Below, piece after piece: positions 10,765 through 21,043 of a DNA stretch of 64,000 nucleotides (positions are counted from its first letter, which is position 1; every line of letters starts with the position of its first letter). The position numbers and the translations under genes were made by a program. Below the pieces are notes generated by a model. That model saw only the letters and a program-made list of their open reading frames with translations, was not told where the DNA came from and made no database searches. Origin of the DNA: Shinisaurus crocodilurus (taxonomy: Eukaryota; Chordata; Lepidosauria; Squamata; Shinisauridae); assembly GCA_021292165.1 (NCBI GenBank), contig JAHFWL010000970.1, positions 236,197 to 300,196 of the forward strand. The letters run 5' to 3'.

Positions 10765-11409
10765 TGTACCAGGAGTCACCCGACACCAGCAATGCCCAGG
10801 ATCTGCCAGTAGACCAGGAGGAGCCTGGGCCCTCAGGGGTTGACTAACATGAGGGCAACACCTGTGGAGGAGAAGGTCTCTCTCTGCCTCAGAGGGGGAG
10901 GCAGAGAAACCCCCAAGCCCTTGGGAGAGAGGGCACCTGAAAAGACAGGAACTCAGCAGGAGAGCTAGATGCCACCTTGTGAGGAAAGGTCTACTCACTT
11001 TCAGCTGCAGTCATTAGCACAGTGGTTCCCAACCTTGGGTCCCCAGATGTTGCTGGCCTACAGCTCCCAGCATACCCAGCCAGCATGGCTAATGGCAAGG
11101 GATGCTGGAAGCTGTAGTCAGGGCTGGTGCTACCATTAGACCAACTAGGCAGCTGCCTAGGGTGCAGGGCTAAAGGGGGTGCCAGAAACGCCTTGGGGGG
11201 AAAAAACAGTGCTTGCACAATCTGAAATTGCACAGACAGGAAGCGGGCTGCAGCAGCGCCTACTCGCTGGCCACTTTCAAGCAGGAAAACGACACCGGGG
11301 TGAAAACGGGCCTCCCCGTTCCGGCTCCGCGCTGGCTGGCTGCGACACGGAGGGAGGAGCCTCTTTGGCTGCAGCTGGCGGGCAGGAATTCTGAAACCGG
11401 GAAGAAAAA

Positions 11410-11587
11410 ATGGCTCAGCGTAGCCGGCCGCCTTTCGAGCTCTGGGGGTTGTTGCTGCCGCCGAAAAGAGACGAGGGGGCGGCCTCTGAGGAAGAAGACG
11501 ACGACGACTATGACGGCGACCCTGAGGCTTTGGACGTCGTCTCCAAGGACTCGGGGCAGGTGCCTCCCCGACCCACACGCCGGACAG
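11410..11587 (+). pseudogene. Exon-like open segment inside the hAT element (product unknown)
   Basis: An ATG at 11410 in a favourable context (GAAAAAATGG) opens a 59-codon frame beginning MAQRSRPPFELWG. It contains a strongly acidic stretch, EEEDDDDYDGD, at about residues 27-37, and stops being gene-like at a good splice donor (GGACAG then GTGAGG at 11588). It lies in CpG-rich sequence unlike its neighbours. I do not recognise the protein. It could be a first exon copied from a host gene, or the 5' exon of an autonomous relative of this hAT. The frame continues open to 11802 past the donor. Confidence 0.4.
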
Positions 11588-11867
11588 GTGAGGACCGGAG
11601 CCGCGCAGCGCGCCTGGACATCACTGAGGCTACTCGGCCGCTCCTCTCAGCCTGGAGCACGTACTTGGGAGGAAGCCTCCTCGAATGCAGCTGGAGTATT
11701 CCGACTCCGAGTGGAAAGGGCCTAGGGCGGAGGCCTCATCCAGCCTCCACTGGCGTTTTCCAAAGCGCCGCTGTTGGGCATGCTACGCTTGCCCAGACTT
11801 GAGAGCTGCACGGCAAGGTTATCTGGTGGGCAGCGCTCACCCCCCCCCCCGATCTAGTCCCTAATAA

Positions 11868-12026
11868 AGTACTCTGAACATAAAATATAATGACATTTTA
11901 TTGTTTCATCACTGCTTTATTGTTTTAATGATTGGTTTTATTGTATTTTATCATGATTTTATTATCCTGGGAATCGCTTTGAGCTTCAAAAAAGATAAGA
12001 AAAGCGGTATAGAAATTATCTGAAAC
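11868..12026 (+). repeat. L2-like LINE or SINE 3' tail fragment
   Basis: TTATTGTTTTAATGATTGG through TCGCTTTGAGCTTCAAAAAA and GCGGTATAGAAATTATCTGA resembles L2-family 3' ends such as 17690-18085. It lies inside the hAT element, so either it inserted there or was carried along. Confidence 0.5.
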
Positions 12027-12130
12027 AATCCTATGCATGTTTAAACAGAATTAAGTCCTACCACTCCCAGTGTTCCCCAGTCAGCATGGGGGATGCTGGG
12101 AGCTGTAGGACTTATTTTACCAAGTTTATT
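12015..12130. repeat. Composite of short dispersed repeats
   Basis: CAATCCTATGCATGTTTAAA matches the 7108/33008 family, and GGGGGATGCTGGGAGCTGTA resembles an arm of the palindromic MITE. Small pieces of both appear joined. Confidence 0.4.
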
Positions 12131-13033
12131 TTACCAATCATATCTTGACTTGTAGTAGACGGAATTTCACAATTTTTGATCATGATATTAATGTTAGATA
12201 TCATTATGCTTTTTATTTAATACTTGTAATGATGAAATAACATAAATTGTCCAAGATTGCAATAGAAAGCAAGCTAACTGGTATGCTTTTGGGGGTCTTG
12301 GATTACTTTTAATTCCTACTCCCCCAAGTGTACATACCAGAAATAAGGCTCCAATCCCATGCACCCTTATTTCTTAGACCCACTAGAATTAGCGGGGCTT
12401 ACTACTACATCAACATGTATTTTATGTATGTTTGTCAATGTTTATGATAATACATTTTTTAGGTTTTGCCAATTGACTTTTATTTCATAATGGGCATAGG
12501 GCTGGAGGGAGGGAGGGCTCAAGTGGGAAGGGGGCGCGCGCTAAATATCTGATCTTGCCTAGGGCACCAAACTGCCTTGCACCGGCCCTGGCTGTAGTCC
12601 AGCAACATCTGGGGACCCAAGGTTGGGAACCACTGCTAGCAGCTCACAGCAGGGGCTTGGGTGTGCCTCTGCCTCTGACAGCCTCTGCATAACCCCCCCC
12701 CAGCAGTGTAATCTTGAAAGAGTGGCTGGAAGCAATGTTGGCCAGACCTTCCTGAATCCAGCTTCCCTTGTCTTCAAACTGCTTCCTTAACTGATTCCTG
12801 GTGAGAGTACATCTGGACTGAATTCTGACACTCCTTTTGTCTGCTGTGTTGCCTTGGGACCTTGTTGCCTGTGACCTGGGCTCTTGAGACTTTGCCTGAT
12901 CCCTGTTTGTGCTGATGCCCTTGGAACTCTTGGATCCTTTTGGACCTGCAACTGCTAGGCTCAGGCTTGGGAAATGTGACACTTTGTTTCCAGCCCTAAC
13001 TAAAGGGACCAGCTAAACCAACTTGCCGTCACA

Positions 13034-13930
13034 GTGAATACCCTACAGACCCAATTAAATCAGCTTGGGGCCCAGCAACCCTGTCCACCTACTGTATGTA
13101 TGTTCCCTAGATACAAGTGTCTGGTAGCCTCGCTTGAGAAATTCAGTGGGTCTCTGGATATGTTTCCTGTTTTCCTGGTGCACTGTACTCCTTACATTCA
13201 AATGTGCCCTGAAGATTTTCTGTATGACTGGGTCTCTGGTGTAATATAATACAATAATACAACCACAGTGAACTTGCTCACTGGCCCAGCTACTAAATGG
13301 GAAACCCCCTACATGATGTAGTCCCGCCCCCTCTTGTCCAACTTTGAGGGATTAATGGAACAATTGTGAGTCACCTACAAGGATCCTCAGAAGGACATGG
13401 TTAACTGATGGGTCTAGATCCTCTGCCAAGGGAAGGAGATGGACCTTGTATGCCAGTTCTTTCCATCTGTTGGCCCAGGACCTGGACTAGAATGAGGCAG
13501 CTTTGATGGATCAATTTCAGGATGGGTTAGAAGAATTGGCTTGGGTGGAGCAACGAAGATGAATTGGCTTGGGTGGAGCAACCGACCACTCAGCAGAATT
13601 TGATACAACTCTGCCTCCAAATAGATGGTTGGTTGGAAAGTCACCACCCTGTGTCTTGATCGGCCATCCATCCCAGGTCCTCAAGCTCCCAGACCTGGAT
13701 CCGGGTTCCCTTGATGTTGGGTGGACCCACAGCTTCTGGGGAGGAACCTGTGCAACTGGGGGGGGGGGGTCCGACCACACCTAATGGCCAAAGAAAAAGA
13801 ACAGCAGTAGCAGGCAGGTGTTTGTATAGTGGGAAGCCCAGTCATGAAGCCAATTCTTGTCAGGAAGCAGAAGTAGACCAGCAGGAAGTACGTGTGACGG
13901 AGGGTAGAGAGAGGACAGTGGAGAACTAGC
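13034..13930 (+). pseudogene. Ty3/gypsy gag remnant
   Basis: In the first frame, LEKFSGSLDMFPVFLVHC (about 13130-13190) matches the capsid-type gag of vertebrate gypsy elements, which assembles the particle that packages retrotransposon RNA. It breaks at a stop near 13247 and resumes in another frame with VNLLTGPATKWETP (about 13268-13310). Further on (about 13810-13870) is a degenerate zinc knuckle, CLYSGKPSHEANSC, where the second cysteine is serine. Several stops and frameshifts make it non-functional. No protease, reverse transcriptase or integrase follows. Confidence 0.65.
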
Positions 13931-14336
13931 TGTTGCTACAGTGACTCCGGTGGGGGTGGGGGGAAGTGTGCTGGAGTGGAGAGGAGGGGGGATGAAAAAA
14001 GAACCTGCAAACCCGCTGCTGTGCTTGCGGTAGGGTAGGCGGGAAGCCTGGTGGGAGGTAGGCAAGCTGGACAACAGGCAGGTATGTGCACTGGAGTTGC
14101 GGGGGAGGGAGCATGTGAAAAGATCCTGTGGAGCTTCCACTAGGAGGAGGCAGTGCTGCTTTGCTCGGAGGAGGCAGGTAGGCATGTTTTCTGGAGGGTG
14201 AAGGGAGTGTGTGAAAAGGCCCCATGAGGCTGCTGCTGCTATCTCACATGGGGCGAGAAGCCCTGGAGAAGGAAGGCTGGCTTGGTAGCCCACTGGCCCA
14301 GTATGTGGGCTGAATGCGAGCGTTGTTTTTCCTTTC

Positions 14337-14582
14337 CCTATGAAAATCCAGGCATATTTTTCCCCAAATGTACGCATCAATTGTGTGCATCTTTGAAAAG
14401 TATGCATTCTTCTCCCATTGATTAAAGTGTATCTGTGAGCATTTTTATTTATTTATTTATTGCTCCACAAATCGCATTGTAAGCTCGGAAATGTACGGAT
14501 TTTGACCACAGTTTGTGTCTGAGTTCAGTCCGGAAGGTGCAAACTGATCAAAAATGAATTGAAACAAATTTCTCGTACATCC
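14337..14582. repeat. Partial copy of the TAGGGATG-ended element
   Basis: CATATTTTTCCCCAAATGTA, TTCTCCCATTGATTAAAGTG and the closing ACAAATTTCTCGTACATCCC follow the same order as in 16746-17197. The left end is missing. A short TTTATTTATTTATT tract interrupts it. Confidence 0.65.
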
Positions 14583-16745
14583 CTCGCTGGAGTGGGCGGG
14601 AGGTTGTGTGGAAAAGGTCCTGCAGGGCGGCTGCTGCTTTGCTGGGAGAAGGTGGAGAGCGGGCTGAGTTGGCAGAGAGAAGGGGATTCAGTTGGGTCCC
14701 TACTTCTTTGCGTGGAGCACTTCCCATCTCTCCCTCACTTGCAAACGGTGGGCCCTGTAAGGGGGAGAGATGAAGTGGCTGTAGAAGCAACAAAGCTCTC
14801 CCCTTTCTTATGTTGCCCTTCTCTTCCACCCCTTTCTTTCTAGCCAGCTTCTAAAGCCACAACCAAATCCTAGATCACATTTGTCTCCATGGACTGAACT
14901 GCAAAAATCAAGTATCCAACTCTTCTCATGGTGCAAAAACATGAATCCGATAATCTGAGGCACAGATTGCAAGGAATGGAGGTCTTGCATTCCTTTAATC
15001 TATTCTAGCAATAGGTGCTTTTATACAAGGCAGATATGCACAAGCTATGACAGAGTTGGATCCCTTTCTTCTAAACCGGTTGTCACTGTGCATGTCATGT
15101 ATTGAAGGAGAACACACTGATGGTGGTGTGTATTTGATTGTTCTAGGAATATGCAGGTACAACTAGTGCTTCTTAACCCATCATTTCTCTTTTGCTCTTC
15201 CTTCAGCAAATGGGTGTGAAGGGCTGTGGCTTGTAAAATCCCATTGATATTTATAAGCACAGGGTTAAGGTTAAGCTGTGCCCCTATTTTCAAAGGATTT
15301 TCTTAACAGTTTAGGCGGGACTTCGGGCTTACAGCTATATTGCTAATGGATAATGCCTGGAAGCACCATCTAACTTTGCTCACCTTCATCCAGTTTGTTT
15401 CTTTTGCTTAAGCATCCCAGTCGAAAGTTGGAAATTGCCAATAAGTTGCTGTGGCCTGTTTGTCGGTATCCACATGTTTTAGTATTTCAAACTTTTGATA
15501 AAAGCAATAAATGTCTCTCTGGTTTTCGCTGTGTGTTCAGGACCCCCTACTTACATTTATTGATAACGTCACGTTCTCAGATTTTCTGCAGTACTGTCAC
15601 TTATGCACACACAATGCATAGCCTTAAGAAATATGTGTGTGTCTACTATTTGCAAGGCAGTGAAAGTTTTGTGGTCATATTATACCAAAAATGCATATAA
15701 TTGGCATATTGGTCCCCCTCCCCCCTCCATTTGTGACTGCATTTCTGAAAAGCACTGAATCTCAACCAAGGGAAAGAAAGAATTATTCATATACCTTCCA
15801 ATCACTCATTTCCACGCAAACAAACAGGTTCCTGCAATTATAAAAGCTTCCACAAAACCCAAATATCAGCAAAAAATATAGAGAGAATGAAGTTAATTTC
15901 TTTTCCTACGAATCTCCTAATCTTTGGCCGGCCTATTAATAGTTTTTTCTTCCATTTTCTTCTAAGGGAGTGCTCAAAGTAAGCACCTTAATGAGGCAGT
16001 CATTCTAAACACGTACAGACAAAGAAGTGGTTTCCTTAGCAACGAGAACCATGCAAAAGCTCTCAGAGCAGTTATTTCCCTGTGTGGTTGAGTTTCTCTT
16101 TGGTCTCCATAGCTTGTTAGCCTGAGTTCATGAGCATAGGCTGTCAGCCTGTTCAAAGATTGCATCCCCAGGAGGAATACAATAATTATTGTAAATGTTA
16201 ACATATATATTAAGTTTGATAGATGCAAGTTTGTATAAAAACTGAGGCACATGTGGCTGATTCTCATGCATATGAACCAAAACCAAACACTCACGTGACC
16301 CTAACCAGTACGCTGCAATGACTTTGCCAATGTATGTTTCCTGGGGAGCTTATTGAGAGCTCTTTGTTCTAAATAAATGCCAAGGTAATATAGTAGACAG
16401 AGCAGGGTCTCTATAATGTGGTGCCCTTGGGCACTAAGGTGCCCGCAGAAACCTCTCTTGGTGCCTGCCAACCTCCCTGCCCCTCCTGATTTTTATTTTA
16501 TTAAGATTTTTTTTGTAATAAAAAAAAAATCAACTGGGAGGCTGGCATGCTCCAAAGCAAAGTGCTGCCTTCCAGTGCCATCTTTATTTGGCTTCAAAAG
16601 AGTGGTTTTGTGTTTTGGAGCTCAGACCCCGCCTGTGCCTTGCACTTAGGTTCTTGGGCATATTTTCTTTTCTTTTAGTCTCACCAGTTTGCCTTCTGGG
16701 ATATCAGTGTTTTGTGACGGCCATGCGCACTGTGGCACTCGCCGG
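14583..16745. other. Unassigned sequence
   Basis: No recognised repeat or supported gene in this 2.1-kb stretch. Confidence 0.45.
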
Positions 16746-17197
16746 TAGGGATGTCAGAGAAACTAGAGCTCGTCGAAGTTCAAAATGTATGTGATTTTTT
16801 TTGGTTAATATTTTCTGTCTTGAAGCTCGTTCCAACTCAAGTCTGTATCAGATTGTGAGCTTTGTATTTTTCTTTTTGTATAAAAATCTGTACATATTTT
16901 CATGCATATTTTTCCAAATGTACACATCGATTGTGCATCTTTGAAATGTATGTGTTCTTCTCCCAGTGATTAAAACATATTGTGCACATTTTTCAAAAGT
17001 ACGCATTTTTCATATGCATTTTTCAAATGTACGCTTGCTTGTTGAACGCATATTTGGTGGTTCATGAATCACATTGCAAGCTCAGGAATATATGGACTTT
17101 GACCGCAGATTGCATCCGAGTCCATGTTTGGCCTGCAAGATGCGAACTGGGTAAATCCTGATTAAAACCAACCAAACAAATTTCTCATACATCCCTA
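16746..17197. mobile_element. TAGGGATG-ended inverted-repeat element
   Basis: TAGGGATGTCAGAGAAA at the left and TTTCTCATACATCCCTA at the right are inverted copies. The ~450-bp interior is AT-rich with loosely repeated AAATGTACGCATTTTT-like words and no coding frame. No clear target duplication was found. Partial relatives lie at 14337-14582, 3520-3885 and 23700-23985. Confidence 0.65.
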
Positions 17198-17689
17198 CGA
17201 CAGTCATTTTATGGTGCCACTGGGAATGGGCGAGGGGTGTTTAATGGAGGGGTGTTTAACCCTCCATTTTCTGCCACTTACCTAATTTCCTCCGTTCTCG
17301 TCTAAAATAGCTTTTCTTCCAGTTGAACATGCTTCTGATATCAGCTTTTGCTATTAAAGATGGACCCTGCTCATTCTTTCTGTGTGCAACTGTCATATCT
17401 AGACTTTCCCTAAATCTCTTTGTTGGGGATTATATGTTGGGGATATATTGTAAATGTCTGCAAAGTGAAAAGCTGAAGAAATATTTGAAGCTAGTTAACT
17501 TAGAGCAGAATTTGTTGAAGAGCTACATAACAATAAGAAGTGATGCGGGTTCCCCCCACCTTCACAGTTTCTAAAAATTACTTAAATTAATGTAATACAA
17601 ATGGCAGAACAAGAGTAATGTATAATATATTATTGAAATCTAATGTCTGGATTGTATGCCAGGCAAAACATAATACATATTGTGCATTG
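17198..17689. other. Unassigned sequence
   Basis: No recognised repeat or supported gene. Confidence 0.45.
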
Positions 17690-18085
17690 AGTAATGTGAG
17701 GCCCTCTTCTAGGTGCCTGCTCTGAAGGAGGCTTAGAAGGCGGCAATGAGGAAGAGGGCCTTCTCAGTAGTGGCCCCCCAATAGTGGAATGGTCTCCCCG
17801 GTGAGGCCCAACTGCCCCAACACTATTACCTTTTTGGTGCCAGGTTAAGACCTTCTTTTCTCAGGCATTTGGCAGCATATGATGAGGTTTTAATTGTGAT
17901 TTTTTTCTTGTTGTTGATTGTTTAAAATTGTTTTTAGATATATGTGTGTCTCTCTGTATGTTGTATATTTACATGTTTGTATGTATTTGGTTTTTATAAC
18001 ATATTTTTAAGGTTTTAATCTTTGTAAAGCATCCACAGAGCTTTGGCTATTGGGTGGTATAGGAATGTAATAAATGAAATGGATG
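17690..18085 (+). repeat. 5'-truncated L2-type LINE 3' end
   Basis: The 5' part (GAGGAAGAGGGCCTTCTCAG, GTGGAATGGTCTCCCCGGTG) and the 3' part (AGAGCTTTGGCTATTGGGTG, TATAGGAATGTAATAAATGA) match the end of squamate L2 LINEs. A comparable 3' end closes the LINE at 34190-35757. No full coding frame remains. Confidence 0.75.
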
Positions 18086-18935
18086 AAATATACTGCAAAG
18101 TACACTTGTAAGTTAAATAAAAAGTGGACCAAAATTATTTATTGTTGCAACTGAGATGTACATTATTATGAATACCATGTATGTCTCCTATTTTGTATGC
18201 ATGTCACATTTTCACACCATATATCATGTCAAATCAGCAGTTGGAACAGAGTAGGAAACTAATGAATGTTGGTGGGGGGCGGAGAGAGAAAGTTTTGTTT
18301 AAACTAGTAAAAATGACATGCCTCACTTTTTTACCTTGAAAAAAATTGCACAGGAAAGAAATTTTAGATTTGTATAACTGCCGTGATCACTTCAGACACA
18401 AAATGAATCAGGGCTCCTGTTGGATTATGTGGGTGGTATTTCCACTCTTCCCTGGTGTGATAATTCACTGCCTGCAGCTGTGGCGTGCAAACTCAAATAT
18501 TTTCTCTTTCTGTTTGGTTTTCAAAAGAAAGGCACCAGACCAGACTTTGCTGCTGGTCTTTTGCAGAGACACTAAAGTTGAGTAATGTGAAACAGCAGTC
18601 ATTAGAATGAAAGGAAAGCCTCTTGAAACAATGTACATATACCTATGCAAGGGCAATAGATTCCCCATAATTCTTCATCAGCAAGACTAACAGTGTCTCA
18701 CTTGATATTTTATACTTGAGTATAGCTACTCCAGTAAGAAACAACAGTGTTCACACCCTGTCAATTATGCATATATAGTTATATTCCCTTTCCAATACAC
18801 AGAGGGGGGAAGGGGAGATATTGATCCTTGCCTGTTCATGACTTGTGTATTTCTTGGTCACCACTTCTGTGTTTTTAATGGAGACGTTTGAGGAATTTGA
18901 TCTTTACGAATTCCTGTACAAAATTCAAACATAAT
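18086..18935. other. Unassigned sequence
   Basis: No recognised repeat or supported gene. Confidence 0.45.
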
Positions 18936-18999
18936 TGCTCTCGTGGATCAGACTAGAGGCTTATCTAGTCCAGCATCCTGTTTCATATAGTGGCCAACT
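18936..18999 (-). repeat. Short CR1-like or SINE fragment
   Basis: GTGGATCAGACTAGAGGC and TCTAGTCCAGCATCCTGTTT are the reverse complement of the widespread reptile 3'-end phrase also seen at 25930-26096 and 29160-29408. Confidence 0.6.
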
Positions 19000-19002
19000 A
19001 GA

Positions 19003-19176
19003 TTTCATAGATTTCATAGATCATAGAGTTGGAAGGGGCCTACGAGGCCATCGAGTCCAACCCCCTGCTCAATGTAGGAAACTAGAGGAGGGGTCTCCCA
19101 TCCAAGTAAGAACCAGGCCTGACCCTGCTTAGCTTTCCACGCTCAGACAAGCCGAGCCAGCGTGAGCCACAGGCCT
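19003..19176 (-). repeat. 5S rRNA-derived SINE (copy D)
   Basis: Minus-strand full-length copy. The 5S head is the reverse complement of GGTCTCCCATCCAAGTAAG through GAGCCACAGGCCT, and the CR1-type tail ends at the TTTCATAGATTTCATAGATC border. Close to copies A, E, F and G. Confidence 0.85.
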
Positions 19177-19230
19177 GTAGAGCCTCTGGGTAATCCATTA
19201 GCAGATCACAACGCCATCCAAGCTAGTTGC

Positions 19231-19874
19231 TGTCATGTCCCCACTGGAGGAATCCTTCTCTGAGGAGGAGCTAGAGCTCCCAGAAATCTCCAAAACCAAG
19301 GAGACATGCATAGAAGGAGACCTGGGGGGAGCCTGGGCCCTCAGGGGAGATGACTGTGGTTCCATCCCCACAGGAGGCAGAAGCTAGGTGACCACCTAGC
19401 TCCTGAGACCATCGCCACCTCAAGAGGCAGGCTAGGAGGACTCCTTTAATGAGAAGTGCTTGAATAGAAAGAAGGACTCCTCAAGAGGAGACTCTTCAGG
19501 AGCAAGGCCTGTAACAAATTGTAGCTGATCCCTGGGTGGGGCTTAGGAATCTCTGACAATATAAGCCTGCTGTATCAATCTAGCTGTTGCTGGAAACAAC
19601 GTCTTCTACCTGCTCCAGTGCCTTTTACCTCTGAACTTGCTCCATGATTGAATCTTTGTGCTACTGACCTCGGACTCTGGCTTGATCCTGCTTCTTGGAC
19701 TGCATATTGTATCTATCTGTGTTTTGACCTTGGCTGCTCTTCAGACCTCTCTTTTGGAACTCTCCCTCTTGCCTGGTAAAACTGTGCCTGTGACCATTGC
19801 CTGTTTATTGACTTGCTTTTGGATTGCCCCTTAGTTTAACCTAATGCCAAGCCTAATCCAGCCATGGCAGGACA
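19231..19874 (+). mobile_element. Ty3/gypsy-like solo LTR
   Basis: It begins TGTCATGTCCCC and ends GGCAGGACA, the TG...CA form of an LTR. A TATAAG box lies at about 19560, and there is a long C/T-rich leader after it. Five bases on each side are similar (GTTGC and GTAGC, 4 of 5). There is no internal gag or pol, so this is probably what recombination between two LTRs left. It shares phrases with the LTR flanks at 10.8-13 kb. Confidence 0.6.
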
Positions 19875-20258
19875 GTAGCCAGTCACCACACCATGTGCCA
19901 GGAAACTGCATGGGTTCAATATGTGCTATGCGAAATAGTTCTTACTTCTGTTGGCTACTCCTGCCAGTCAGCATCATTGCATGACCCTGGGTTCTCATGT
20001 TATGAAGGAAGGAGGCTCTCACGGCACCATCTAATGTGGCTGTTCATAACCCTCCAAATGTGGAGGATTATGGGCATCCAGTCGAGCATGGGAGGAGCAC
20101 AGAGGCAGGGATTACCTTCATGCTTCCCTCAACTTGCGAAAGACATAGATCAGTGAAGGCAAACCTATGGCACGCGTGCCACAGCTGGCACGCAGGGACC
20201 AATCTGTGGACACGCGAGAGGAGCAAGATCAGGCAGGGATTGCAGCGAGGATTGCCAA

Positions 20259-20405
20259 GGGGAGGGGCAGGAGAGCAAGCAGAGAGAGGCCAGGCGAGGC
20301 GGGGAGGGCAGCTGCCGCTTTAAATGGAGATTCCCCGAGGGGAGGGGTGGGAGAGCAAGCTGGGAAAGGCAAGGCAAGGTGAGGCGGGCAGCTGCCACTT
20401 TAAAT
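20259..20405. repeat. Two-copy GC-rich direct repeat inside the hAT
   Basis: A segment with GGGAGAGCAAGC, GGCGGGCAGCTGCC and CTTTAAATG occurs twice in tandem (about 20259-20323 and 20340-20405) with several differences. Confidence 0.65.
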
Positions 20406-20689
20406 GCTAGGTTGGCTCCTCTTCACCTCTCTCTCACCTGCGCGCTCGCTCTCAGCCCTGCCTGCCTGCAAAGGAGTGGCTGGGCTGCTCCTTTAAATCC
20501 CCGTGCTCACACGCACACTCCTCTTCCTCCAGCGTTGCCTACCTCAAAACCGATTCTTCAGGCCCAGTTGCTCTGAAAAGTCTCAGTCTCTCCCTCTCTC
20601 ACACACACACGTTCAAGAAAGAAGCAGAGACTGACCTACTGCCTCATTCAGACACAGCAGCAAAACAGGACACACATACATACACAGCC

Positions 20690-20735
20690 AGTCCTGGCCC
20701 AGGACATTTTGCTGCCTGAAGAGGACTGGCAAATG
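20690..20735 (+). repeat. Fragment of the CAGGGGTGGCCC hAT family
   Basis: CAGTCCTGGCCCAGGACATT and TTGCTGCCTGAAGA match the left end of the element at 61715-62674. Confidence 0.55.
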
Positions 20736-20757
20736 CCTCGCATTTCTCACTTGATGA

Positions 20758-21043
20758 TCTGGGCCAGTCACTACCTCTCAACCTAACCTACCTCACAGGA
20801 TTGTTGTGAGGGTAAAAATGGAGAGATCATTTGTTCCTGGAGGAAAGGCAAAACAAATATGAGAGCCAGTGTAGTGGTAAGAGACCTGGGTGCTAGTCCC
20901 CACCTGTTGCTGTGTTTTTAATGTGTTTGAATGTATTAGTTTACTGTTTTTATCAAGTTTATTTGTGATTGTAAGCCACCTTGAGTGCCAATTTTCTTTG
21001 TACCCCTTGAGTGCAGGGTACAAATCAAATCAATAAATAAAAC
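20758..21043 (+). repeat. Rearranged tRNA-SINE pieces with L2-like tail
   Basis: The middle and 3' part of the SINE (GGGCCAGTCACTACCTCTCA, CACAGGATTGTTGTGAGGG) comes first. It is followed by a second head (GAGAGCCAGTGTAGTGGTA) joined to an L2-like tail ending CAAATCAATAAATAAAAC. This is two SINE copies back to back, each incomplete. Confidence 0.65.

Larger units (their letters stand above)
11119..12590 (+). mobile_element. hAT transposon carrying a CpG-rich exon-like insert
   Basis: The ends CAGGGCTGGTGCTACCATTA and GCACCGGCCCTG are inverted copies, flanked by the perfect 8-bp duplication GCTGTAGT (11111-11118 and 12591-12598). The first ~90 and last ~90 bases match the complete 165-bp MITE at 57300-57464 (reversed). 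The extra ~1.3 kb between them has a GC- and CpG-rich first half (about 11220-11830), then an AT-rich part containing an L2-like tail (11868-12026). No recognisable transposase is visible. Confidence 0.9.
11020..12635. mobile_element. Palindromic hAT-like MITE (copy 2), split by an insertion
   Basis: The left arm (11020-11118) starts CAGTGGTTCCCAACCTTGGG and the right arm (12591-12635) ends GGTTGGGAACCACTG. The two arms were separated when the hAT element at 11119-12590 jumped in and duplicated GCTGTAGT. The outer target duplication is imperfect (CATTAGCA versus CTAGCAGC). Confidence 0.8.
10765..13033 (+). mobile_element. Probable Ty3/gypsy 5' LTR, interrupted by nested DNA transposons
   Basis: The flanks (about 10765-11019 and 12636-13033) resemble the solo LTR at 19231-19874 in composition and shared phrases such as AGCCTGGGCCCTCAGGGG. 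They are followed immediately by a decayed gypsy gag. The inner 11020-12635 is a palindromic MITE that itself carries another hAT element. The exact LTR borders are estimates: TGT near 10765 and an ACA-type end near 12980-13033. Confidence 0.55.

Noticed and set aside
10991..11578. 195-residue minus-strand frame
   Set aside because: It crosses the border between the palindromic MITE and the nested hAT element and lies opposite the CpG-rich exon-like segment, so it is a low-stop shadow.
13781..14407. 208-residue minus-strand frame
   Set aside because: It runs antisense to the gag zinc-knuckle remnant into unrelated sequence and has no recognisable motif.
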